Origin: Fluviicola chungangensis
GTDB lineage: Bacteria; Bacteroidota; Bacteroidia; Flavobacteriales_D; Crocinitomicaceae
Length of the DNA stretch: 64,000 nucleotides
Assembly: GCF_007558725.1 (NCBI RefSeq)
Contig: NZ_VLPL01000001.1
Span: 702,833 to 766,832 of the forward strand
Direction: 5' to 3'
This document shows positions 42,327 through 51,863 of this stretch, one piece after another. Within the stretch, counting starts at the first letter, position 1; each line of letters opens with the position of its first letter. Under the pieces are notes generated by a model. The model searched no databases. It saw only the letters and a program-made list of their open reading frames with translations, and was not told the DNA's origin. The position numbers were made by a program, and so were the translations under genes.

Positions 42327-43202
42327 TTATTTGGTCAGTTTTTTTGTTTCTGCAACAATTTTTGCTTTTAGTCCTTCTGAGACCTGCACCAAAGGAAGAC
42401 GCATAAACGGCTTCATCCACCCCAATTCTTCCAGAGCAATTTTTACTCCGCCCGGGTTTCCTTCAGCAAACATTAATTTGGTAACCGGCAACAAGTCGTA
42501 ATGGAGTTTTCTTGCAGTTTCAAAATCTCCGTTCAAAGCACTGGTAACCATTTGACTGAATTGTGCGGGGAATGAGTTTGCCACTACAGAAATAACTCCG
42601 TCCGCACCAGCAGCGATCAAAGGAAGTGTAATCGCATCATCTCCCGAAAGCACTAAAAAGTTTTCGGGCTTGCAGCGAATGATCTCCATGATCTGCTCCA
42701 TATTCCCGGATGCTTCTTTCATTGCCACAATGTTTTTGATCTCCGCCAGTTCGAGAGTAGTTTCAGCAAGTACGTTGGATCCTGTTCTTCCAGGAACATT
42801 GTATAAAATAATCGGTAAATCCGTAGCGGAAGCCAATGCTTTGTAGTGTGCGATATATCCAGCTTGTGTCGGTTTGTTATAATAAGGTGCAACGGATAAA
42901 ATCCCATCTACACCTTTCGGAATATTTTTAAACGCTTCGATTACCGATAGGGTGTTGTTTCCACCCGCACCGTAAACGACCGGTAATTTGCCGTTATTCT
43001 CTTCCAGTACTGTTTCCAGCACCTTCTTTTTCTCATCACTGTTTAAAGTTGGGGATTCACCCGTGGTTCCCTGAACTACCAAGTAATTGGTACCTCCTGA
43101 GATTTGTTCCTGTACCAATCTGCGCAATGCCGGAAAATCAATAGACATGTCTGCATTGAATGGGGTAACCAATGCAACTCCGGCTCCTTTAAATAGATTC
43201 AT
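42327..43202 (-). CDS. dapA: 4-hydroxy-tetrahydrodipicolinate synthase
   Basis: This 291-residue TIM-barrel enzyme has GTTGESPTLN (residues 45-54), Tyr134 in ILYNVPGRTG and the Schiff-base Lys162 in VAMKEASG, with VAPYYNKPTQAG for substrate binding. It condenses pyruvate with aspartate semialdehyde in lysine and diaminopimelate synthesis. A -7 box (CAAAATTA on the plus strand, 43236-43243) lies 34 nt before the ATG. It has no other dap gene beside it. Confidence 0.96.
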   Translation of the reverse strand: MNLFKGAGVALVTPFNADMSIDFPALRRLVQEQISGGTNYLVVQGTTGESPTLNSDEKKKVLETVLEENNGKLPVVYGAGGNNTLSVIEAFKNIPKGVDGILSVAPYYNKPTQAGYIAHYKALASATDLPIILYNVPGRTGSNVLAETTLELAEIKNIVAMKEASGNMEQIMEIIRCKPENFLVLSGDDAITLPLIAAGADGVISVVANSFPAQFSQMVTSALNGDFETARKLHYDLLPVTKLMFAEGNPGGVKIALEELGWMKPFMRLPLVQVSEGLKAKIVAETKKLTK

Positions 43203-43355
43203 TGTATTTATTTTTTAAACAGTAAAAAGTAAGCTCAAAATTACGAATATTATCAGCACGTAGATCTCGCAGATTAACGATTTTACCTGGTGGAATGAGT
43301 TATGAATCGTTTCATTCCCCATTTATTGTTGATACGGATTGGTTAATTTTATGAT

Positions 43356-43715
43356 ATGGCAACACAGCAATTCCCGTTCAAAGTCCTTTTTTATTTCGAA
43401 AATGAATCGAAACTGATCGTTGAAATCAAACGAACCGACATTCAGTCTGAGGATAAGAGCGTGATTTATAACTGGCTTATTATACAGAAAGAAATCCGTA
43501 GCGCCCAGTCGCGACAGAGCGCTACAATTTCTGTTCTTACGTTTCGATCTATGGCGCAAAATGGTGACGAGCAAATCCGCGAGTTTGCAGAGGGAATATT
43601 GAAATGGGATGAAACTGCGGCGCACTTCAATGGAGAAGCAATGACACAGATTGAGGCCGGTGAATTATCCGGTCAGTTATTCGAGTTGATCTCGGATTTT
43701 CTCGGCACGAGTTAG
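43356..43715 (+). CDS. Small hypothetical protein carrying an in-frame palindromic repeat
   Basis: The frame encodes 119 residues between dapA and ligA, both on the other strand. It has no signal peptide; the N-terminal half looks like strands (FPFKVLFYFENESKLIVEIKR) and the C-terminal half is acidic and helical. A 28-nt palindrome (43498-43525) sits inside it and supplies roughly RSAQSRQSA without breaking the frame. I do not recognise the family; a real gene is likely but not certain. Confidence 0.55.
   Translation: MATQQFPFKVLFYFENESKLIVEIKRTDIQSEDKSVIYNWLIIQKEIRSAQSRQSATISVLTFRSMAQNGDEQIREFAEGILKWDETAAHFNGEAMTQIEAGELSGQLFELISDFLGTS
43498..43525. repeat. Palindromic element, 28-nt family, copy 4, inside a reading frame
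   Basis: GTAGCGC (43498-43504) pairs with GCGCTAC (43519-43525), with the centre CAGTCGCGA also present in the copy at 38363. Length and outer GTAG/CTAC ends match the family. Confidence 0.82.
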
Positions 43716-43741
43716 AGATTCGTGCCAACAAACTTAAGACT

Positions 43742-45790
<2,049 letters not shown>

Positions 45791-46020
45791 TTACGAATGC
45801 CGGGTTACAATCAGACTTCTTTGTTCAAAATTTCAACAGCGCAAAACTTTCTTTCTCCTACTTGAACTTAAGCTTTCGAACAACCAATCAATTCGGATCA
45901 ATCCACGAAAAGCTCCATTCCCTTGTTTGCTGCGATTCTTCGTGTAAGGGGCAAAAGCCTTACCTCGTATACGTTTCAATGAAATTATACTTCGTCTTCA
46001 TACGCTGTTGCGGATTCTTG

Positions 46021-46048
46021 CCTACTTTTTCGCTTTGAAAAAAGCAGG
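46021..46048. terminator. Hairpin downstream of the pseudouridine synthase gene (weak)
   Basis: CCTACTTTTT pairs with AAAAAGCAGG with one mismatch, across a short loop. It lies just past the minus-strand stop at 46054. No proper T-run follows on the minus strand, so its action as a terminator is uncertain. The rest of the 45783-46020 spacer shows nothing I can name beyond one ATTACGAATGCCG motif at 45792. Confidence 0.35.
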
Positions 46049-46053
46049 AGAAA

Positions 46054-47739
46054 TCACGTGAATTCCGCGTCTACTTTAATCTTTACTGCTTCCTTGGTGA
46101 TCGGATGTGTGAATTGCAGGAATTGTGCATGGAGGTGTAGCCGGTTCTCCTTTGATCCGTAAAGATCATCGCCAACAATGGGCGCATTCAGTCCAAGCAT
46201 GTGTGCCGCATGAACACGCAATTGGTGAGTTCTTCCCGTGATCGGATAGAAATAAATCAGCGTTTGGCTATTTCTACGCTCCACTACTTCCCATTTGGTC
46301 ACTGCCCGCTTCCCATGTTCATAACACACCAACTGGCGCGGCCTGTCGTCCAAATCCACGCGCAAGGGCAAATCGATTATTCCGGAATCTTTAACTACTA
46401 TTCCATCTAATAATGCTACGTATCGTTTCTGCACATTCCGCTTGATGAATTGCTTTTGCAGGTGCATGTGCACTTGCTTATCTTTTGCAAGTACAAGAAT
46501 ACCTGAAGTCGACATATCCAAGCGGTGCACGATCAGCGGACCGGTTGCTTCCGGATATTTTTCCTTCATACGTGTATAGACCGAATCGGTAATGTTTTTG
46601 CCGGGAACAGAAAGAAATTCTGCCGGTTTATTGACAATCACCAGGTATTCGTCTTCAAAAACGATTTCGAGGTCTTTGTTTTCTGCCGGATTCTGAAGCA
46701 TCGGGTTTTCGTCCGTTTCGATTCCTTCCAGCATATGTCCGAGAATGGGTTCGCATTTCCCTCGACAGGCCGGATAGACTTGTTTGTGTACACGCACCTC
46801 CGATTTGGGAGATGCTCCCCACCAAAACTCACCCAAACAGATTGGTTTCAACTCATTTTCAAATGCAAATTGCAATAACTTCGGCGCAGCACATTCCCCG
46901 GCACCTGCAGGAGGTTTGTGATCAATCGTATTTTGAAAAATACTTTGCAGACTTCTTTTCTCCTTTTCAGCATTCAGGAAATAATACGAATCAAAAATTT
47001 CACCCTGCAAGGTATTGGACATGTTTTTACGCTTTTCACGGAGCTCAGCCAATTGATTTTCAAAAGATTCAACCACCTCACTTAAAGAAGCGATCTGTTT
47101 CTTATTGGTTTCTGTAAAATCTTTCAAAAAGTATTGCTCCCTGATGGATTGTTTTCTCAGATCTTCCAAAAGCGCCTCCAATTCTTCCGGAATTAGATCC
47201 TTTGAATTTTCACGGATCAGTTTTCGTTCTGCTTTGGCAGTTTTGATCTCTATTTTGTATTTCTGAAGTTCTTTCAGGTAAGATTTACTGGCTTCTTCCA
47301 GTTTCCTTTTTGCATTCAGGTATGCTTCTTCTTTTTCAAGTTGGTCAATTTGTATCGTAACTTCATTAATAACCACTTCTTCTTTTCTGAAAAACCCTTT
47401 GGAATCGAGCAAATCAAAAACAGGTGGAACGAAGTAATCAAACTCATTGGAATCGGCCAGCTTCCCTGAAAAGGCAGCTAAAAATCCTAATTCTCCCTGT
47501 TTATCCTCTACAACAAGTACTCCGAACATCTTCCCGATTACCAATCCTTCCTGCCGGTCATCCAATCCGAAGTTATGCTCCCATTCGGTTTGAGTTTCGA
47601 GGTATTCCTGAACCTGGGACATTGCTATAACGGCCAACTCATGAGGTTCGTAGTAAAAGGGAAAGGTGAATTTATCCGGTCGCGGTATTTGCGACACGTC
47701 TGAGTGAAAGGAAATGAATTTGGAGTTTTTTACGGACAT
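46054..47739 (-). CDS. RluA-family pseudouridine synthase with long N-terminal coiled-coil extension
   Basis: From the ATG at 47739 it encodes 561 residues. The catalytic domain is at the C-terminus (about 340-560): FEDEYLVIVNKPAEFLSVPG, the RluA motif HRLDMSTSGILVLAKD with the catalytic Asp, and YFYPITGRTHQLRVH. The first ~330 residues are unusual for the family: a globular part, a charged coiled coil (about 130-260) and a Cys-containing segment (PPAGAGECAAPKLLQFA) before the enzyme. This form seems typical of some Bacteroidota. It should modify uridines in tRNA or 23S rRNA. A -7 box lies at 47755-47762. Confidence 0.88.
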   Translation of the reverse strand: MSVKNSKFISFHSDVSQIPRPDKFTFPFYYEPHELAVIAMSQVQEYLETQTEWEHNFGLDDRQEGLVIGKMFGVLVVEDKQGELGFLAAFSGKLADSNEFDYFVPPVFDLLDSKGFFRKEEVVINEVTIQIDQLEKEEAYLNAKRKLEEASKSYLKELQKYKIEIKTAKAERKLIRENSKDLIPEELEALLEDLRKQSIREQYFLKDFTETNKKQIASLSEVVESFENQLAELREKRKNMSNTLQGEIFDSYYFLNAEKEKRSLQSIFQNTIDHKPPAGAGECAAPKLLQFAFENELKPICLGEFWWGASPKSEVRVHKQVYPACRGKCEPILGHMLEGIETDENPMLQNPAENKDLEIVFEDEYLVIVNKPAEFLSVPGKNITDSVYTRMKEKYPEATGPLIVHRLDMSTSGILVLAKDKQVHMHLQKQFIKRNVQKRYVALLDGIVVKDSGIIDLPLRVDLDDRPRQLVCYEHGKRAVTKWEVVERRNSQTLIYFYPITGRTHQLRVHAAHMLGLNAPIVGDDLYGSKENRLHLHAQFLQFTHPITKEAVKIKVDAEFT

Positions 47740-47903
47740 GTTCTTTACTGGTTGCAAAGATACGAAAATCAGCACTTATTTTCACCGCTAAGAGCACTAA
47801 GAAGCAAAGGAAAAAGAGTTGATGAAAATCATTTTTGCACACTATTTAAGAAAGCAAAGGGACAAGAAAAAAATGAACTCTCTTCGCACCTTTGCGGTAA
47901 ATA

Positions 47904-48335
47904 TTAATCTGTAAAACTGATTTTCACATGCGTTCCATCGCAATACGGTTTATTGGCTGAAGCCCCGCAGCGGCAAAACGCAGTTACCTTACTTTCTTTT
48001 AGTTCTTCCGAACCCTTGTGTTTTACCGTAATATTTCCATAAACCAGTAATGGCCCGTTCGGTAGCGTTTCCACCACATTCGATTGATGGATTTCTTTTT
48101 GTTCATCTTTCAAACGATAACTTAGTGCCCCGCTCGGGCATTTTTCGACCTGCCGGATGATTTCTTCCGTTGTTCCGCCCTCCAATTTGATCCAGGGTTT
48201 TGTTTGCGGTTGAAAAACGTTTGGAAGCCCGGTTGCTTTTTTCCAGCAAATGGTGGAATGGATACAATTTTCGGGTTTCCAAATGACAGTTACTTCTCCA
48301 TTGGTATATTCTTTAATGATCGGTTTGTCAGACAT
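47904..48335 (-). CDS. Iron-sulfur protein: YjdI-like domain fused to a CDGSH domain
   Basis: This 143-residue protein has an N-terminal YjdI-type mono-cluster domain (VTVIWKPENCIHSTICW, WIKLEGGTTEEIIRQVEKCPSGALSY) and a C-terminal CDGSH/mitoNEET-like motif CRCGASANKPYCDGTH, whose three Cys and one His bind a 2Fe-2S cluster. It may act in redox sensing or cluster transfer; the role is inferred from domains only. Domain order is clear and both halves are complete. Confidence 0.9.
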   Translation of the reverse strand: MSDKPIIKEYTNGEVTVIWKPENCIHSTICWKKATGLPNVFQPQTKPWIKLEGGTTEEIIRQVEKCPSGALSYRLKDEQKEIHQSNVVETLPNGPLLVYGNITVKHKGSEELKESKVTAFCRCGASANKPYCDGTHVKISFTD

Positions 48336-48382
48336 GAGTACTCAATTCAAATAAATAAGACTAAAGGTACGAAATCGTTCGA

Positions 48383-49237
48383 TTATCTCACCGTCCATTT
48401 TGCCTTCAGCATGCGTTCTTTCCCCTGTAAATCCTTCCGGACCTCAACGGGGTCAAATCCCAAACTTTCAACCATTGCTTTTGTTTCCAAGGAGTAATTT
48501 TCATGCAATTCGAAGAACAGGTATCCACCATTATTTAAATGTTGTACGGCATACTCAGCAATTGCACGATAGAATAACAACGGGTCTTCATCCGGAACAA
48601 ACAAAGCCAGATCCGGTTCGAATCCCGTTACATTCATATGCATCTGTTCTTTTTCTATCCAGGGAATATATGGCGGATTTGAAACAATCAGATCTACAGA
48701 CTTCCTTTCGTCTATATCAAGAGCATTGCCGAACTCAAATTCAATGTTTAAATTTAATTTTCTTGCATTCGAGCGGGCAATCAACAACGCTTCTTCAGAA
48801 ACATCCAAACCGAAGATTTCAAAGTCCCTCCTGCGGTTTTTTATCGCCAGGGCGATGCATCCCGATCCGGTGCACCAATCTTCTACTTTCAAATTCGTGT
48901 GTTCCCGGGCCGATTCCATGATCCACGACACCAATTCTTCTGTTTCAGGCCGGGGAATTAACACTCCAGGGGCAACTTCGATCTTCAAGTCATCGAAATA
49001 CGTAAAACCGATAAGGTATTGGACCGGTTCTCCTGTTTGCAGCCTGGAAGAGATTTGATCCAGCTGGTTCAACTGATCATCGGAAAGCGCTATTTCTTTC
49101 GAAACCAATAAAGCCGAACGATTGAATCCGAAAATATCTTCCAAAACGAGTAGAAGAATGTTTCTCACTTCTCTTTCCGAATAGAGATTGAATAGTTTAT
49201 TCGTCCAAAGGGAAGTAAGCTGCTTGAGATTCTGCAT
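48383..49237 (-). CDS. prmC: Release factor glutamine methyltransferase
   Basis: This 284-residue SAM methyltransferase has an N-terminal helical domain, the release-factor pocket PGVLIPRPETEELVSWI, the SAM site VEDWCTGSGCIALAIKNRR and the catalytic NPPY in VSNPPYIPWIEKEQ. It methylates the GGQ glutamine of RF1 and RF2. The -7 box ends 4 nt before the ATG. It stands between the iron-sulfur gene and a repeat-bearing spacer. Confidence 0.95.
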   Translation of the reverse strand: MQNLKQLTSLWTNKLFNLYSEREVRNILLLVLEDIFGFNRSALLVSKEIALSDDQLNQLDQISSRLQTGEPVQYLIGFTYFDDLKIEVAPGVLIPRPETEELVSWIMESAREHTNLKVEDWCTGSGCIALAIKNRRRDFEIFGLDVSEEALLIARSNARKLNLNIEFEFGNALDIDERKSVDLIVSNPPYIPWIEKEQMHMNVTGFEPDLALFVPDEDPLLFYRAIAEYAVQHLNNGGYLFFELHENYSLETKAMVESLGFDPVEVRKDLQGKERMLKAKWTVR

Positions 49238-49241
49238 GGAG

Positions 49242-49249
49242 CAAAGGTA
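49242..49249 (-). promoter_or_regulatory. -7 box TACCTTTG of prmC, leaderless spacing
   Basis: CAAAGGTA on the plus strand is the complement of TACCTTTG, an exact match, with 4 nt between box and ATG. Confidence 0.5.
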
Positions 49250-49291
49250 ATTACGATTGCCGAATTACGAATGCCGAATTGCGAATGATTG
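49250..49291. repeat. Three tandem copies of a 14-bp unit, ATTACGAATGCCGA type
   Basis: The units are 49250-49263, 49264-49277 and 49278-49291, with one to several differences. Single relatives occur at 45792 (ATTACGAATGCCGG), near 40817 and at 50441, all intergenic. Confidence 0.8.
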
Positions 49292-49478
49292 ATCCATAGT
49301 TGGGATTGACTATAATTACCTGTTTAGCCAGCAATCAATCAAAACATGATATCGTTATATAACGAAGAAATATGTATTTCTTATTCATTTATGGTCTCTC
49401 CACCTGGATTAATCCGTCTAATAAACCATGTATTTGATGCTTTTTATCGAACATATCCGGCTTTTCAACAAACTTTTT
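49292..49478. other. AT-rich intergenic stretch, nothing recognised
   Basis: Between the tandem repeat and the LysM promoter I see no gene, hairpin or motif I can name. Confidence 0.5.
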
Positions 49479-49509
49479 TTTGAATTCCCACTGTAACTTG
49501 TTAAATTTA
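49479..49509 (+). promoter_or_regulatory. Promoter of the LysM protein gene
   Basis: TTTG (49479-49482) is followed after 19 nt by TAAATTTA (49502-49509), a -7 box with A in the last position. It places the start near 49515 and supports the GTG at 49540 as start codon. Confidence 0.6.
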
Positions 49510-49539
49510 GGAACGTTTAAGGTACATAAAACAACAAAA

Positions 49540-50439
49540 GTGAGGGGGATCAAATTTATTTTTCTTAGTATTCTGATTAGCAGTCAGGCACTGTACGCGC
49601 AATCAGACAGCGAATCGGAAGTTGAAACACCTGATTCTATTGCTGTTGTTCCTTCAAAGAAAATCCTGGAAGTCCCTGTATTCCAAAAATATAATCCGGA
49701 TACCATCCAGCTTGGAGAAAACGATTTCCTGGTTTCGGATTCATACACAGCCCAAGGGCAGCCTTATATCTATGACGCGCTGCATTCTTTCCACCGCAGA
49801 AGAATGGACGGATTCGGAGGCTTTTTAAACGATAAGATCAATGCCGGTTTAGCCGAAGTTCGCAGCCAAGGATTTAATTCCGATCTGAAGAAATTATACA
49901 TTCAAATTGATCCTTCCACTTTGACTGTTTACTGGACTGCAGTAGTTGGACCAAGCCTTGACGGAAGATGTTACATGAGTGTTGACAGCCGTGGTTCAGC
50001 GGGAGGGGGATTGCCTGCCGTTCAAAAACAATGTCCGCGTATGCACCGGCTGCACTCCAACCTGGTCCCTGTTAAACTGCTTGAATTCAACGACAATGTA
50101 TTGCAATGCTACAACTGGGAGGGGGAAAAATTAGATACTGTGACGCGTGCAATCAATATTCAACAACATTTCTACAAATATTACGATCCTCAAATTGGGA
50201 ACGGTACAACGCTTGCTGAAGTGGTGCAGAAAGAAAAAGACGCAGAAATGACTTCTTTAATGGTTGTATCAAAACCTACAGCTCCGGCTGTGCATTATAG
50301 ACGCTACACTGTAAAGTCGGGAGATACACTTTCTCAAATAGCTCAAAAACACAATACCACCGTATCTCGAATTGCCAAAGCGAATAACTTGAGATCTTAC
50401 GTGATTCGTGTTGGACAAAACTTAAAAATTCCAAATTAA
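49540..50439 (+). CDS. Secreted LysM protein
   Basis: I start it at GTG 49540, which opens a good signal peptide (RGIKFIFLSILISSQALYAQ); no ATG is available, and a longer TTG frame from 49480 would begin inside the promoter. The product has 299 residues: an uncharacterised middle region with GRCYMSVDSRGSAGGG and a C-terminal LysM (YTVKSGDTLSQIAQKHNTT). LysM binds peptidoglycan, so it is likely periplasmic and wall-associated. The middle region shows no catalytic motif I know. Confidence 0.82.
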   Translation: MRGIKFIFLSILISSQALYAQSDSESEVETPDSIAVVPSKKILEVPVFQKYNPDTIQLGENDFLVSDSYTAQGQPYIYDALHSFHRRRMDGFGGFLNDKINAGLAEVRSQGFNSDLKKLYIQIDPSTLTVYWTAVVGPSLDGRCYMSVDSRGSAGGGLPAVQKQCPRMHRLHSNLVPVKLLEFNDNVLQCYNWEGEKLDTVTRAINIQQHFYKYYDPQIGNGTTLAEVVQKEKDAEMTSLMVVSKPTAPAVHYRRYTVKSGDTLSQIAQKHNTTVSRIAKANNLRSYVIRVGQNLKIPN

Positions 50440-50590
50440 TTACGGATACCGAATTATAAGTTTGGCAATTGATTCTGACTGCACTTTAGTGCTTTTATCT
50501 TACAATTTGTTTGATTAAAAATCCCTCCGCATCTCTTTAAATCCGGTTGGCTTTTGCGAATTTACGTGGAGTTCAGGTGTTGATCAAACT

Positions 50591-50622
50591 AAAAAAGCCT
50601 TCCAAAATCGGAAGACTTTTTA
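50591..50622. terminator. Bidirectional terminator between LysM and msrB genes
   Basis: AAAAAGCCTTCC pairs with GGAAGACTTTTT (one mismatch) with A-runs and T-runs on both sides, suiting two convergent genes. It is 150 nt past the LysM stop; the spacer before it shows only one degenerate ATTACGGATACCG motif. Confidence 0.75.
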
Positions 50623-50692
50623 ATTAGTATATCTAGCAATTTGAAGTTTCTTTCGCTGGAGCAGACAATCGAATCGAAAGCAGTGCTTTCTT

Positions 50693-51175
50693 TTATTTAA
50701 TCACTTTCGGGAGCTTGTCCAAATCCTTTGAAGGATAAAACTGGATAGAACTCGTATTCACACAGTGCCTGGTATCCTTATCCGTAAATCCTTCGCCCGT
50801 AAAGACATGCCCCAAGTGTCCTTTGCAATTGGCGCAAATGATTTCTGTCCGCATTCCATCTGCATCCGGAACCCGGATCACGGAGCCTTCAATTTCATCA
50901 TCAAAACTCGGCCAGCCGCAATGAGATTCAAATTTATCGTCTGATCTATACAACGGATTGTTACACTGTTTGCAGATGTAAATTCCTTTGTCCGTTTTCA
51001 GATAATAATCTCCTGTAAACGCCCGGTCAGTATTTTTACCGATTATTACACTTTCTTCCTGTGGAGTCAGTTTATTGTATTTTGTTTCCTTTTTGGTAGA
51101 ATCGGTCTTGGTTGGTTCCTGGGAACAAGCAGTTAATCCAAAAAACAAGCTGCAAATAATCAAATAGTTTTTCAT
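50693..51175 (-). CDS. msrB: Peptide-methionine (R)-S-oxide reductase, lipoprotein form
   Basis: From the ATG at 51175 it encodes 160 residues. A lipobox LTAC (residue 17) is followed by a full MsrB domain: LTPQEESVIIGKNTDRAFTG, the zinc pairs CKQCN and CANCKG, CGWPSF, GHVFTGEGF and the catalytic Cys in RHCVNTSS. It repairs oxidised methionine in envelope proteins. The TTG two codons upstream was rejected. Most MsrB are cytoplasmic, so lipidation points to an extracytoplasmic role. Confidence 0.94.
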   Translation of the reverse strand: MKNYLIICSLFFGLTACSQEPTKTDSTKKETKYNKLTPQEESVIIGKNTDRAFTGDYYLKTDKGIYICKQCNNPLYRSDDKFESHCGWPSFDDEIEGSVIRVPDADGMRTEIICANCKGHLGHVFTGEGFTDKDTRHCVNTSSIQFYPSKDLDKLPKVIK

Positions 51176-51338
51176 GTTCAATCGTTTTGAATCAGTTACG
51201 CAAGTTCAGCGGATTTGGATTTAAAACCAAGAAAAACAAGCTATAAAAAGTTAAAAAAACCTGGTATCACTGATCAAATAGACACATGTCTATCCGTATA
51301 TTTTGCCGATCGAATTTAGAACAATTAGAACAAGAAGA

Positions 51339-51857
51339 CTACTTTTTCTGCTTATCCAATTCCACATGCAGTCCAAGACCTCTCAAAGACTCTCCGGCGG
51401 CTACTATTTTCCCTTCGCCATCTACCAGGAAAGCACTTGGAATGAATTGCACATTATATGCTTTTCCGGCATCGTTTGCTTTGTCCCAAACATGACTTTT
51501 CCAAACCAAGCCATCTGCTTTAATTGCCTCTTTCCATTTGGCTTCGTCACGATCCAAAGAAACTGAAAACACTTCGAATCCTTTTGCATTCTTGAACTTC
51601 GCGTTTTTGTATTTCCCATAAGCTTCCACTACGTTCGGATTCTCTTTTCTGCAAGGTCCGCACCAGGAAGCCCAAAAATCGATCAGTACCATTTTTCCTT
51701 TTAAAGAAGAAAGTTTCACGACTTTTCCATCAACACCTGTCAGGGCAATTTCCGGTGCCTTGCTACCGACTCCGGGCAATGCTTTAAGCGTTTTAAAAGA
51801 AGACAAGCCAATACCTACCAGTAAAAGTGTCGAAAGAATGATTATTGAATTTTTCAT
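51339..51857 (-). CDS. TlpA-family thioredoxin-like protein
   Basis: This 172-residue exported protein has an N-terminal signal/anchor helix (residues 5-21) and an AhpC/TSA-type thioredoxin domain with GKMVLIDFWASWCGPCRKENP (redox WCGPC), VFSVSLDRDEAKW and the cis-Pro segment FIPSAFLVDGEG. It likely acts as a periplasmic disulfide reductant. It follows murA after 6 nt, so it should be cotranscribed with murA. Confidence 0.9.
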   Translation of the reverse strand: MKNSIIILSTLLLVGIGLSSFKTLKALPGVGSKAPEIALTGVDGKVVKLSSLKGKMVLIDFWASWCGPCRKENPNVVEAYGKYKNAKFKNAKGFEVFSVSLDRDEAKWKEAIKADGLVWKSHVWDKANDAGKAYNVQFIPSAFLVDGEGKIVAAGESLRGLGLHVELDKQKK

Positions 51858-51863
51858 CTGTAT

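Noticed and set aside
46525..46878. 117-codon plus-strand open frame opposite the pseudouridine synthase
   Set aside because: It overlaps the catalytic-domain coding region on the other strand and has no recognisable features.
48400..48921. 173-codon plus-strand open frame opposite prmC
   Set aside because: It is the shadow of a clear prmC gene; composition is Pro/Ser/Arg-rich as expected for an antisense frame.
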